Source of the DNA: Gymnogyps californianus
Taxonomy: Eukaryota; Chordata; Aves; Accipitriformes; Cathartidae
Length of the DNA stretch: 64,000 bases
Assembly (NCBI RefSeq): GCF_018139145.2
Contig: NC_059500.1
Coordinates: forward strand, 54,802,663 to 54,866,662
Direction: 5' to 3'
Within the stretch, counting starts at the first letter, position 1, and each line of letters begins with the position of its first letter. The notes beneath the pieces are model-generated. The model did no database searches and had not been told where the DNA came from. It saw nothing but the letters and a program-made list of their open reading frames with translations. Below are positions 1 through 11,959 of this stretch, piece after piece. The translations under genes were made by a program, and so were the position numbers.

Positions 1-1829
1 AACTGTTGGAATAATGCCCCCACCTAACTCGTGAATCTCATCTCTGCATGAAAGAGATGCCCCCAAATGCTGCTTGTTTTGGAGCTCAGACAGAGCTGCC
101 TGACGCTTTCTCTCACATTTTTTAGGTGCAGCTGTCTTCTTGCTATAGGGTCAAGGCAGACCTCTCTGAAAGGACTTTGAGAGCATGTGACTATTATGGT
201 CACAGATGTGATACACAATAGCTTTTGCAACCATACTTATCCTCAGAGCTTTCAAAGGTGCATTTTTTCCACAGGAAGGAAACACTGAATAGTTCTGAAG
301 TTACTTTGGCTGTATGTGTGAAATACAAAAATGTTTTATGCATAAATATGGCTAATCATCGCCATATAAAAGATATCATTCCCTTCCTGTGGACTTCTGG
401 TAGAGGAGTCCATTTTTTGTGTCTTTGGAAAGCATGATCCTTCTATCTGTACACTTTACTTCCATTCACTTATTTTGGCAAATCCAAATCAAATTCATGC
501 TTCTACTAAACCAGCTGCATTACAGATAGACAAGAAAATGTCTTGTCGTAGGATGTTTCTGCTGACAAAATTGCCAAAATATCTAACTATGCTGAGTAAG
601 GTACCACAGGTAAGCTTTTTTATCCTTCTATTAAAGGGAATTTAATTGATTTAAGATTCCTGAAAGTTTGGGTGGACTTTTATTCTTTAGAAAATAAAAA
701 AGTGGTCAAGTAGCTAATCCATTATAGACAAAGCTTATTGTGATGTCTGGAAGAGAAAGAACTTTTCTCATTTAATACCACCAGATCCTATACCTTTAAA
801 CCCACTAAGCAGGATCGTAACTGTAGTTGCTTTTTACTTTAAAAGCAATGGGGCTCTGCAGACACAGCAGTCTAACTGGAAAAGACTGTGAAATTCAAAC
901 CTAATTTTGTGTTACAGCACTTGTCACATTCTAAGGTGGTTTTTGTAATCAGCAGTTCATGTAGCTGGCAAATGGACAGGGTACGCCTGCAGAACGAATG
1001 CTCGTTGATCTGTTCTAGCGTTCAATGTCAAAGGAGAAGCTTAACAATAACATTTAATAGAATACATTTTTGCAGCACTACGCTTAAATTTGGTTCAGAT
1101 TTCTAAGTATAAAATACTTGCTTTAGCAAGAGATACTGAAAACTTAAGTGTTTGCACTACTAGTGAAGAACTAGTTGGTAGCATTAATTTCATACCTACT
1201 GATATTGCTGCCTTTGTTGACAGCCAATGAAAGACAAAATTGGATTAAACATTGTTTTCCTATTACTTCCACAGATCAATTTTGAAACAAAAATGGTGCA
1301 TTCTACACAATAAAGCATTCACAGTGAGGCAGCAGTTTCAGGTGAGCAACATCTTGAATAGTGTTTCCTGTCAAATTTTGGTGGAATTCACCATATGAGG
1401 GATATAGTAGTACACGGTTTGAGCAATAACTGTTGAAGGTATCTCCTCAGATTCTTGAATAATACCATACTTTAAAGAGACTGATGGAAATCTGGATAGG
1501 AAAAGTATCAGAAAGTACAAAAGCAGAACATAACTTAAATAGTCAGTTGAAAGCTTTTTCTTTGCTGATTCACGTTAACAATTCAAGATGTGCATTAAAG
1601 GCTAAAAGGAATAGTCAAAATTCCCTGTCTTCTGCAGTCCCAGCTCACACTAGCTGTTATCACTCCAACTTTTAGGAATACAGGGTTTTTTTTCAGATAC
1701 ATTGTCCTTTTGTTGGACTTGATAATTAAAATTACTTTATGCCTTCAGAAAATATATTTGCCCTGTATATGTTTGGCAAAGGGCTGTAAAGCAGAAATTA
1801 TCTCAGACCTTTTCCCCCCATGTCTCCCG

Positions 1830-1847
1830 CCCCCCCCCCCAAAAAAA
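1830..1847. repeat. Homopolymer C11 followed by A7
   Basis: Eleven C followed directly by seven A. This is a likely site of length variation and sequencing error. Confidence 0.9.
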
Positions 1848-3250
1848 GCACGTATATTTGCTTCAGGAAGCAACGTTGCTACATCACACTCACTGTTGCA
1901 GCCAAAAACTGCTGTACTGCAGCCACAGCCACGTAGCTGTTCAAAGGTTTAGTGGTGGTCCCTGAAGCTAAAAAGGAAGCAAGGCTGCAAGTTGAAACCG
2001 AGGCGTTAAAAGCAGCAATAACTACTGCCTGAAGGGGACAGGCCTCTTCTGTGGGACACTGTGTACTCCTTATGGGTGTGAGAAGTAGTAACGCTGCTCA
2101 GGACTAGGTGGTCAGTGGCACACCTGTACTGAAGTGAGGTAGTCATCCAGTAAAGATACTGGTATAAAAAAGATACTCTTCTGTCTCCTTGTACATATGA
2201 AAAAAATGTACCCCTCCAAACTACCCTTGCCACCTTCTTTTTCAGAGCAGTGTGAACAACAGCAACATCCTGCCTGTTGCTCCATTTTATTACTGGTGTG
2301 TCATCAGGCTCTCACATCTAGGGGAGGAAGAATCTATCTGCGTGACACCTTTCTGCTTATCCACTGGACTTCTACAACTCTTAGTCTGGCATTTGCCCTA
2401 CATTTCAGCTACCTGTAGATATTTTCTTCTGGGGTCAACAAACGCAGTCTTGCCTTACTTGTATTTATTCAACCTTTCACTGCAATGATGAATTTGACAG
2501 CCCAGAAATCCCCATTTTTTGGCCTAGAGGTTAGTTAAGTGGCTGTGGAGTTGGCTTTGGGTATAAGCAATCCAGCTGAGTGCCAAAGCACTTACTGTGT
2601 GCAGTAAGCTATGCACAAACACCTGATGGCATATGCAGACTGCCTTCTTCCTCCTTCATACAGGGTTAAATAACATCAAAGTCGTTCATGGAAGAATCAA
2701 GAGGTGATGATACCTCTTCTTCATTCTCAGGAGGGATAATTAAATCCAGGCAGAGAACTGTGCTATTGCAGTAACAGAACTGTGTTGTCTTTATAGACAA
2801 ACCATCTCAGTCATTAGTGCAAACAGAGGTTCAGCAACATGCGTGCCACTTCAGTACATTTTGTGGCTTAAGCGGCTCAGAGGAACAAGTCTCTGTGTAG
2901 TTGGGAGATCTCTTTGTACAACAAGACAGTGCTTTTAACACAGTTGGGGTGGGTACATTCGCTTCCTTTCCAGCCAGCTAAACAGGATAGCCCAAGTCAC
3001 CATTTGGGTCCAGAGAGCATTACTGATACACATATTACAACAACGCCTGGAAATTCAATGAGCTGAGGCCCGTTTAAAATTTGTACAGTACTTTTAAACT
3101 CAGAGCACTTCTCAAATATTTATTAATTAACCTTCACAAGTTGACACAGAGGCATACAAACAAAAGTAACCGGCGGTTTTTTTTTTTCTTTTTATCGCGT
3201 GTGGGGGCGAGGTGGGCACACACACACCAAAAAAAACAACCCCAACAAAA

Positions 3251-3272
3251 AACCAACCAACCAACCAACCAA
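3251..3272. repeat. CCAA tetranucleotide microsatellite
   Basis: Five consecutive CCAA-type units, preceded by A-rich CAACA-like DNA, a CA run and a T run (3175-3250). The composite low-complexity tract sits just left of the CpG island. Confidence 0.9.
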
Positions 3273-3734
3273 AACCACCAGGGAAAACTTTTATAGCAAA
3301 ATAGAGACACCTACTGCTTAATATTACAGTTACACCCTTACGCTCTTAGAAAATAAAGCGGGGGAGGGGAACACCAGGGAGGCAAACGCCAAATTATCAG
3401 GGGTTTAGCGAACCTTCTCCTTAAATCACTGCTACAAACTTCTAGTCCCGATGCCAACACGGGAGCTGCCCGTAAACGCACGCGCACGGCCTTTCCCCGC
3501 CAGCCGTGTCAGGGCGCCGGGCGCTCCGCCAGTCGCCGCGGGCGGTCAGCAGGGCCCGCGGCCCGCCCCAGCCGGCGGCGGCGAAGGAGCGGCGGCGGGA
3601 GGGAGGGTGTCACGGTGCCACGGTGCTATCGCCTCCCCGCCACGCGTGCCCCGCTGCCTTCCCAGCGCGGCAGCCACAGGGACAGGGACGCCGGAGGGCG
3701 CCGTGCACACGCCCGGCAGCGGGGCTGCGGCATC

Positions 3735-3770
3735 GCCACGGCCACGGCCACGGCCACGGCCGCCGCCGCC
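3735..3770. repeat. GCCACG hexamer array followed by a short CGC array
   Basis: Four exact tandem copies of GCCACG (3735-3758) run into a CGC/CCG triplet run (3761-3770). They lie inside the CpG island, upstream of the coding start and probably in or near the 5' untranslated region. Such arrays are prone to length changes. Confidence 0.9.
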
Positions 3771-4079
3771 AGGGAGGCGCCGCTGCGGCCGGGAGGTGTC
3801 GCTGCCCGCCGCCGCCAGCGCCACCCGCCCCGCTTAACGTGCTCGGCCGCGGTTAAGTGGCTGAGGAGGTCTGGAGGCGGGGGTGAGGCTGCGGTGCAGA
3901 TGCCCCGGGAGGCGTCTGAGCCGTGGAAGCGGTCTGTCGGCGAAGCCTCCTCAGCGGGTCTCCCTCCGCCGCAGCCGCCTTCCCCCGGGCTGGCAGGAGG
4001 AGGCGGGAGCGGCAGCAGCGCCGCCGGAGCCCGGCTCGTCAGGCGGCAGCGGCTCTTGGCAGAGGGGGGCGGCGGGATC

Positions 4080-4248
4080 ATGGCCGCTCCGTCTCCGCAC
4101 ACACAGCAGCTGCTGCGGTGCAGCGTGAAGCTGCTCCTCGCCAGGGAGGAGCTGCCGGCGGGGCTGCAGCTCGCCAGCCCCAGCCAGAAAGCCCTGCAGC
4201 TGGAGGTGCAGCCGGGAGAGGAGGACGCGGACGTGACTGTGACAGACG
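4080..4248 (+). CDS. CARM1L: CARM1-like arginine methyltransferase, coding exon 1 (start codon)
   Basis: First coding exon of a CARM1/PRMT4-family protein arginine methyltransferase, a nuclear coactivator that transfers methyl groups from SAM to arginines of histone H3 and other proteins. The ATG has a strong context (A at -3, G at +4) and starts MAAPSPHTQQLL. The exon encodes residues 1-56 plus the first base of codon 57. The stretch KALQLEVQPGEEDADVTVTD aligns with the N-terminal EVH1/PH-like domain of CARM1, whose mammalian counterpart reads ALRLEVRAG at the same place. The exon ends ACAGACG|GTTAAG; this is the only phase-1 donor here and joins exon 2 to give TVTDADGVCVFK. The donor is weak (T at +3, A at +5), and a stop codon lies just inside the intron. 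Earlier in-frame ATGs at 3900 and 3615 have no stop before 4080, but I prefer 4080 for context and length. The N-terminus differs much more from CARM1 than the catalytic part does. Confidence 0.88.
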
Positions 4249-4345
4249 GTTAAGTACCGAGCCCCGCCGCGCCAGTGCCGGCCGCCCCCCTCGGCTTCCT
4301 CCTCGCGGGGGGACACCGACTTCGCCACCCAGGGCGGCCTCCGCT

Positions 4346-4372
4346 CCCCCACCCCCCCACCCCCCCGCCCCG
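4346..4372. repeat. C-rich low-complexity tract in 5' end of intron 1
   Basis: Runs of five to seven C separated by single A or G. The tract lies within the CpG island, about 100 bases after the exon-1 donor. The minus strand is G-run rich and could form a G-quadruplex. Confidence 0.85.
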
Positions 4373-7300
4373 CCGGGAAGCGGCTGGCCCTGGAGGAGGC
4401 CGGGCACTTCTCGTTGACGGCTCGGCGGGGCAGAGGCCCCGTGGCCCGCCGGGCTGTCAGCGCCCAAAGTAACCGCGGCGCGGTGCGGGGGGCTGCCGCC
4501 GCCTTCCCTCAGCGCCGCCGGCGCCCTCGCGGGCCGGGTGCCGGTGGCGGCCGGGGGTGCGGCGGGGCCGCGTCTCTCTCGGTGTGGGTCGGCGAGGGGC
4601 TCGGGACCTGTCCCGGTGGGCGCCGGGCTCGGCAGCGGCAGCCCTGGCCCCGTCGGGGTCAGTTCAGCTCTTGGAGCAGGGGGCTGTTCTAGGTGCTTTC
4701 CTCGGGCTTGCCGGGCTCTGGGGCGGACGTGGGAATGAAATAGTAATACACTCATGGTGAGGAGCCAGCTTGAACTCCGGACGAGTGTCACGCTCGCAGC
4801 TAGCGCGAACTGGTCTCGTCTGCACGGCCTTGCGAAGTGCTGCCCCGTGTACCGCTTTCCCTGCTGGTGTTACAAGCTTGTCAGTGACAAACTGCCTCTC
4901 GGCAGTAAGAAGTTGCTTTATCGGGGAAAGGTACAAACTGGCATGTCAGGGTAATTTTTTCCTCTGTTCTTGAGCGTTGTTGAGTTTGTAATTTTAGCCA
5001 GGGATGGTCAGAAGAGGTCTTTTCCCCCATAGCTGAAGGACAAGGTCTTGATTTCTTCCTACGGAGCCAAATGGAAGAGACAAAATAATAGAACTGGAAA
5101 GGGAAGGAGGTAAAGAAGCCACTCTGTAGTTGTATGAACAGAACTGCGTTTGTTTTTCTGCTGCTGCTGCCAGTTGGGCAGCTGTGCTGAGAGGGCAGCG
5201 GAGCACAGCAGTGTCTCAGGATGCACTGTGCTGCTGGGAAAATCCAAACCGGTCTAGAAAGGCAGCACTTAGCCTTGAAGTAATTCTCTCTGGCTCTGCT
5301 ACTTGTAGATAGGCTGTCTTAAGATGCACAGGTGATGTCTGCATGCACACAGTCTACTGACTTTCTCGAAAGCAATCATTCTTTTGGATTTGTGTCTTTA
5401 CAGGGTTGTAGCGGAGCTGACATTTTAAAATAAATCAAACTTCTTGAATCTGAGTGGCGGGGAGACTGGGAAAAAACTGAAATTGCTGTATGTATAGAAA
5501 GTAGTTAGAACTGCTCTCAGTGAGGTGGGTGAATATGAGAGCAATCCCGAGCAGGTCTAGACACACAATACCTGTTGTGGCTTTGATTTTTCAGAAGTGA
5601 TCTCAGTAACTTCTGAAAGGATTGCTGGAATAGATGGATTACAGTCGTGTTCGGTTTTTGGTCGGCAGTGTAAATAGATCAGTTCATATGCCAGTTGATA
5701 CTGGATACTTGCTTCTGCTATCAGTCATTTAACATGTCATTTAAGAAAGCATGAGTGACAAAAACTGACCGCTAATCACATTTGAGATGTGCTTCTGTCT
5801 TGCATTGTATTAATTGGAAGACTGGTCTGTAGTTACTGTTCCTTGGTCTTTCATTTCATACATGCTCATTCTTGCATGCATGTGAATGAAAGACCTGCTG
5901 GAAGCAGAGTGAAATTCAAAGTTACTAGTTGGTTTTTTTGTTATTGAAAGGGCTCACATGGGACACAACTGAAAACTTAAGATATAGAGGGATTTTTTTT
6001 TTTTTAATGTCCAACAACACTGGAGTGTAGTTTACGGAAGACTTGTTTGATTAAGTTTTAGATGAGGGTGCATCAGTGGGCATCAGTCTATTGTTGTTAC
6101 TAAGAGGGGAACTTTGCAAACCTGTTTTGAGGTGCAAGCTGTCTTCTTTCATCTTTTTCCTTTCATATGAAGATGTTCAAGCTGTGCCCTATCAGACCCT
6201 GTGGATAACACAAATCTTTTTAGTGGTATCTGGGAGTTCAGTTACTTGATGCTTGAATACTTTGTGTATTAGGTGAGAGAAAAAGTCTGCAAACAGCTAG
6301 ATGACATACCTTATTATTAGTACTGCCAATGTAATGTGTTTTTTTCTAGCATTAATATCTGCTCATTGGAATGATCTTACTATTATTTATGTTGTCTCAC
6401 CTAGGATGGACAATTTTACTGTGAAAAGAAAAACTGTTTTCTTACAAATCTTGACTAGAATTGATCATACTGTGGTGCCTTTTGTTGATGGTGGTAAGAT
6501 ACAGGTTATTTAAGCAATAAAAGAAATTGGCATAATTTGAAGTGTTGACTTTTTTTTTTCTCCATACTTCACATTGAAGTGATGAAAATTACTTTCTTTT
6601 CAAACTTTCTACCTGAATACGTCTCCCAAAGCTATGTATTGGGTGTGTTTGGAAAAAATAATTTGGTGTAGTTATTGTGATTCTTTAAACACATCTTGAA
6701 GAGGGGGCTGCTGTTTCTTTTCTGGTTATTTAAAAAAAACCAACACCACCACCAAACAAAACAAAAAAAACCAGTTCTAGTTTAGGATACCATCTACGTT
6801 CTTCACCGATAAGGGAATTGTCAGGAAATATTTTTGTGGAGAATGAAGCAGGCACTTTTTATTTGTATTTTAAAGTGATAAAATACCCCTGGTCAAACTG
6901 TCTGGTCAAAAATTACTCTGATTGCAGAGCTGTGATTAGACTGTCCATCAGGACTGCATTCTTACCCTTGTTATAGCATTCAGTTTATCTGTAGGTTTTA
7001 TACTTCACCTATCGCTGCTGTATTTGTCTGAACCTGTTCTATTATTGTCTGTAGTGTAATAATGGTAATTGAGTATAGAGCTAAGTAAGAATGTAGACTA
7101 CATTGCGTATCATAGTGTATAGTATATAGCATATTGCTGGTACTCAGAGTGATTTTAAAGGCAAACGTGTGAGCAGGTTCTGCTGTAGTTGATCGGCTGC
7201 TGGAGTTCACACTCCCTACTGGCAGTGTCAGTAAGAATTCCACCAGCTCAAGCCTTAACATTTCCCTTTCATATGGATGCACATTGGGTCAATACAGTGT

Positions 7301-10300
7301 CTGAAGTCAAGGGATATCAATACAACCACTGTTCCCCAGAAAGGAGCCTGAAGCAGTAGAATTTCTCCGTAAGTGGAACAACTGGTTATGATCCTGAGAG
7401 ATGCAGAAACTGAAAAATAAATAGAGGATGTTAAAACAAGGAAGAATGAAGGGTGATGCTTTATCAGGCAATGGATCTGTTTCAGCTGTGGGACAGGAGA
7501 AAGAAAGAATCTCCACAATGCAGTATTAATGCATGTAGAGTGGGAAGAAACACTGGACTTTCTAAAGTACAGGTGCCAAAGCCAGCAGGTGAGTATACTT
7601 CTGAGTGCTGTCCAGTGGGGCCAGTACTGAGCTGGAGCTACGACCATTTGAGCGAAGTGTCTATCAGGGAGACAGTGGTTTCTGATGAGCTGTGAACCCA
7701 AGGAGAGCTGGAGACGCATGCCTCTTGTGGGGCAAAGGTGTTGTCAATAAAATAGATGATCACCTGGTTCTACTGATTTTCTACAACAGTTCTTCACCAC
7801 TGATTCGGAAATGAAGATGTAGTCTGGAAAACTACTCTTGAAAGGTAGCCTGCTGCTGCTGAGAGAACTCTGACCTTGGGTCAAAATATTTTTGAGGGTG
7901 TTGAACAGAAGAAGAAATCCTGTTGACTGACATAGTGCATTGCTTTGGGAGGACAGGGTATTAAAAATGTAATTTATAGCTGGTTTATGGAATGATCATA
8001 ACAGAATTGCAAAAGTTCTGGTATAAATAGTGAGAACTTCTGGGAAGAAAGTAGAAAACTGGTGTCCAGGAAGTGTTCCCAGGGGACCAAGAGAAAAATC
8101 TAGGGCTGCAACCTACTTGGATCAAAGGAAGCTGAGGAGCAGATGGCTGAGTGTCATAAGATGCAAATGTAGCAGTGTGGTGGCTTCTCCAGGGCTGGGA
8201 GACCTTTTGGAATCCCTTCCCTGTGAGAATTAGTATGTAAACAGACAGTGATGTTCAACCAAGGCCATTGAATTTCTAATTGAAGGCTTCAAAATTTGGC
8301 AGTGTCTGGAGGTTTCTCCTAGCCACAGCAGCTCTATTTTAATTCTGTTATATTCTTGTGTAGTTGCTGTGAAAGACCATTAACTACTGTTTCTCTGAAG
8401 TATTTTTTCCCCACTTCATCTGACCGCTCTTTAGACAATTAAAAGAAGCTTCCTTGAATACTTTTTAAAATATACTGTAAAATCCTTGGAATCTTGTATT
8501 GATTTTGGTTCCTTCTGTTGATGCATTACTGTACTTTTTTGTCCCTTAGAAGTATCAAGGATATAAACACAGACAGGATTTAAGCTTCCAAAGAACAAAA
8601 CACATCCAACTCCCCCTACCTAACAGAAGTAGATAACATTGTGCTCAGTCATGGTGCTTTTAATATGAAACAAGGTTTAGAGCTATTGAAGCTGAGAACA
8701 GGAATCTGGCAGCTAGCAGCTGCCACATCCATGTATTTCTGCATTAAAGTGCAAGTTCTGTGGAAGCGCGTATTATACCACCTCTTCACTCATGAATTTG
8801 TTTTGCCTGAGGTTACTAGGAAAAACAAAATCCCTGATATCTTTTTCGGAAAGGGTTATTGGCTGTACCTCATAGTTTGGAGTGAGTGAGGGAGAGAGAG
8901 AGGAGTATCTTTTTCTGATTCAATGGATACTTTGACAAAATTCAACAGCAGCCTAGCAAATAAGTAATTTTTCTCTCTAGTTATACGCAGAATAAACTCA
9001 GTGATGCCTAAGTAGGCTGCTTTGCAAACGCTCTTTTTATTCAGAGAACCTGGATAGAAGCTAGATGAGACTGGAAGAGTAGTGCTTTTTTTGTTTTGAA
9101 AAATGAGCAAACAGTCTTTTTTTAAATTCTCAGGTTTTTTTTCTGCCTTACCTTCCATGTTCCAGTATCTGCAGTAAGCTTGTTCGTTGTAAATGACAGA
9201 CATAAAAATCATGAGGCTGGCAGATTATTTTCTCTCTATCTGTTTGCAGTTGAAAGAAGTTTAGGAAGTCTGTAATAAATTTGTGTTTCGTTCTTTATGT
9301 GCGTTAGGTGAAGTCAAAAAAAGACGAAGAACTTGGGCATTACATATACAGGAAAGACTACTGGGTAAATGCTATCCTTTTAGATTGTTGTTACATTGTC
9401 TTCACTTATGCTTAATTTTTTCTTTAATACTGTTTAATTATTGTTGATCAGAAAGTATGAGCTTCTATAGATGGCCATGAATTTTGGAAGAATTAGTACA
9501 ATAAGTGAAAGCCCCAAGGAAAGTCTATTGTATTTTACCACATTTTTTACATCATTACTTAGATTTGTTTAAGATCCTTCACATCTTCCTTAAGAGTTGC
9601 CTCTCTGAGTTCCAACTTCTGAACTCTGGGAGAAATTATACCCAATTTTTGACTGAGTTATTAATAATGTTACATTTTTTGTTTAAAGATGTCACCTACT
9701 CTTCAGGAGGTAGTTCTGTGCCCCCAGAAGCAGATGGAAAATTCGTATTGACTTCAGATATGCTGATCATGTCTCAGCTGTGGCAGAAAACAAACTGCAG
9801 ACAAGCTGGATGGGCAGTAGGGAGTATTGACTCTCACAGGATATGATAGCTGTAGAGAAGCCCTGCTGCCTTTTGTCTTAGTAAGTACTGGTATTTTAGG
9901 CCATATATTTAGCTTTTTTAAAATTATATAAAAGGGAAAGTATGCAGCATTGTTGGACTCAAGCATAATGTGTTCTATTTGTGCTCCAGAACAAAGGTGC
10001 TAATTAAAACTTTGCAGCTTGGAAAATAAATCACTGCTAGTCCAGTTCCACCAACTCAGTGGTAACAAAACATTCGTGGTAGTGAGCTTCAGACACTATT
10101 GAGCTGGACTGGATATGAACCATTAACCACAAGAGATAAACTCCACATTCTTTTACTTGGCCCTTGCTTAGTTCCCCCCCATGCAGTACCTTGCAATCAA
10201 ATATATTGCATAATTTGTTTCCTATCCCACACTGAGACCAGTTTTTAATCCTAAAACCTTAGGAGATGAAAAAAGTAAAATAAATCACTTACTAGCTGAA

Positions 10301-10466
10301 ATTCAAAAGTATCAGGTTTGGATGTGGTGGAAAATATATTAATAGTATGGATGCTTATGTTCTAATACTGTACATTCACATGCACTGCACAGATAGTACT
10401 AGCATCAGCAGCCTCAGTGTGCTGGTAGAGGGCAATCACTGCCAGTAGTTCTAAACAGCAGAACTG

Positions 10467-10471
10467 ATGTC
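10467..10471. repeat. Target-site duplication ATGTC (left copy)
   Basis: Five bases directly before the LTR terminus TGTC. They are identical to 11051-11055 on the other side, as expected for ERVL-type integration. Confidence 0.88.
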
Positions 10472-11050
10472 TGTCGTGGTTTAACCCCAGCCGGCAGCTA
10501 AGCACCACGCAGCCGCTCGCTCACTGCCCCCCCCCACCCCTGGGATGGGGGAGAGAATCAGGAAAAAAAACTCGTGAGTTGAGATAAAGACAGTTTAATA
10601 GGACAGAAAGGAATGAAAAACAATGATAATGATAATAATAATAATATGACAATAGCAATACTAAAAGAATTAAACTATACAAAGCAAGTGGTGCACAATG
10701 CAATTGCTCACCACTCGTTGACCGATGCCCAGTTAGTTCCCGAGCTGCGATCCGCCCCTCCCGGCCAACTCCCCCCTGTTTATATACTGGGCATGATGTT
10801 CCATGGTATGGAATACCCCTTTGGCTAGTTCAAGTCAGCTGCCCCGGCTTTGCTGCCTCCCAGCTCCTTGCACACCTGCTTACTGGCAGAGCACGGGAAA
10901 CTGGAAAGTCCTTGGCTGAAGATAAGTGCTACTTAGCAACAACTAAAACATCGGAGTGTTATCAACATCATTCTCACTCTAAATCCAAAACACAGCACTG
11001 TAGCAGCTACTAAGAAGAAAATTAACTCTGTCCCAGCCGAAACCAGGACA
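10472..11050 (-). mobile_element. Solo LTR of an avian ERVL-like endogenous retrovirus, reverse orientation
   Basis: A 579-base unit begins TGTCGTGGTTTAACCCC and ends CCAGGACA (TG...CA), flanked on both sides by the exact 5-base duplication ATGTC (10467-10471 and 11051-11055). Read on the minus strand it starts TGTCCTGGTTTCGGCTGGGA, has a TATA-type box (TATATAAA, complement of 10779-10786) and an ATTAAA polyadenylation signal (complement of 10594-10599), then an AAT-rich stretch. The order and ends match a solo-LTR family common in bird genomes, and a related copy lies at 59297-59889. No internal retroviral genes adjoin it, so recombination between the two original LTRs has removed them. It sits in intron 1, antisense to the gene. 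Confidence 0.9.
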
Positions 11051-11055
11051 ATGTC
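11051..11055. repeat. Target-site duplication ATGTC (right copy)
   Basis: Five bases directly after the LTR terminus GACA, identical to 10467-10471. Confidence 0.88.
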
Positions 11056-11959
11056 ATTCGCCATTTTCTTTCCACTGTGAAAATCTTCATTTTCCTAGTG
11101 GGAAAAAATCAGTTGCTAGAGGAAGTTTGAGCAGACAACATGGTTAATATTTTATACGTATAATTCATGTAACGTCTGACGTGCAGGTGACATGGAGGCT
11201 TTCAGTTGTCCTTTCCCACTTCTTTCTACACCTTTAGGACAGCACAAAGGATTTCAGGGGGGAATAAACAAAGCACTTAAAATTTCTGTTTCTTTTTTTA
11301 TTTTATTCTGAGGGGAAATTGCAGGTCAGACAATTCTTGAGGCAGAATAGTTTGTGTGAAGGAATAGTAATGTGGTTGAAGGAGGTATGATTAGAAACAG
11401 TAATCCTGAAATTTTCTGTTAACTGTTTCATATCATAGTACTAAGTATTCCAGTGGTTAGTTGAGTGGATAAATTCTTAAACTTACATTTCACAAGGGTC
11501 TTTTTTTTATTATGTCTCAAGTGCTAGTTTTTTCTTCCATGCAGAACTTTTGCAATATGTAAGTAGTTTGTTAATCAGTCATGGCGCTTTTTTTACCCTG
11601 GAAGAGCAAGCAAGTAAAGCCAGAAGTGCAAGTTTTGCGGTAGGAGCGTGCCTTACCTTTATTGTTTGGTAATTAGCATTCATTCATCAATACAGGTGTG
11701 TAAATATATATACACACATGTGTGTTTATGTAGGTAGGTAGATTAATAAGTAGAGAGATAATGAATTAAAGACTGAATCAGGAAGTTCAATAACTAGCCT
11801 GAAAGAGACTACAGTGTACACTGGATAGCTTGGTTTGGTTTTGGTGGTGATGGTGGTGTTTAGGCATTTTGTTGGTTGCTTCTGCTTTCTTGTATCCTAT
11901 GTAGCTCTCCTAGCGTTCTTATATTGTACCATCACATCGCATGTACTGTGTAACAAATG

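Larger units (their letters stand above)
1..3430. other. Upstream flank without a supported gene
   Basis: The flank is ordinary AT-rich DNA up to the CpG island. Short ORFs occur in all frames, but none resembles a known family and none has a convincing exon structure. One minus-strand open stretch ending at 2666 looks protein-like and is discussed as a finding. Simple repeats lie at 1830-1847 (C run then A run) and near 3170-3275 (T run, CA, then CCAA units). Confidence 0.6.
3440..4730 (+). promoter_or_regulatory. CpG island promoter of the CARM1-like gene
   Basis: The sequence switches abruptly from AT-rich to very GC- and CpG-rich near 3440 and returns to average composition near 4730. 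The coding start at 4080 lies in the middle. No TATA box is visible. GC-box-like sites occur at about 3819-3834 (CACCCGCCCCGC), 3873-3884 (GGAGGCGGGGGT), 3999-4009 (GGAGGCGGGAG) and 4064-4076. This is the usual architecture of a housekeeping promoter with dispersed starts. Transcription probably begins between about 3850 and 4070, but the exact site cannot be read from sequence. All six frames are unusually open here because of base composition, so most long ORFs in the island are artefacts. Confidence 0.85.

Noticed and set aside
3451..4791. Long overlapping ORFs on both strands of the CpG island, up to 237 codons (4078-4791 minus)
   Set aside because: They are Pro/Arg/Ala/Gly-rich translations expected from GC-rich DNA with few stop codons. 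None shows family motifs, and they conflict with the exon supported by splicing to exon 2.
7486..7588. Possible exon between TTTCAG and the strong donor CAG|GTGAGT
   Set aside because: It is 103 bases long and would shift the frame between exons 1 and 2. The acceptor tract is weak. At best it is a cryptic or noncoding exon.
7255..7719. A 154-codon ORF on the minus strand
   Set aside because: No recognisable motif, no exon signals of its own, ordinary intron composition. A chance ORF is the simplest explanation.
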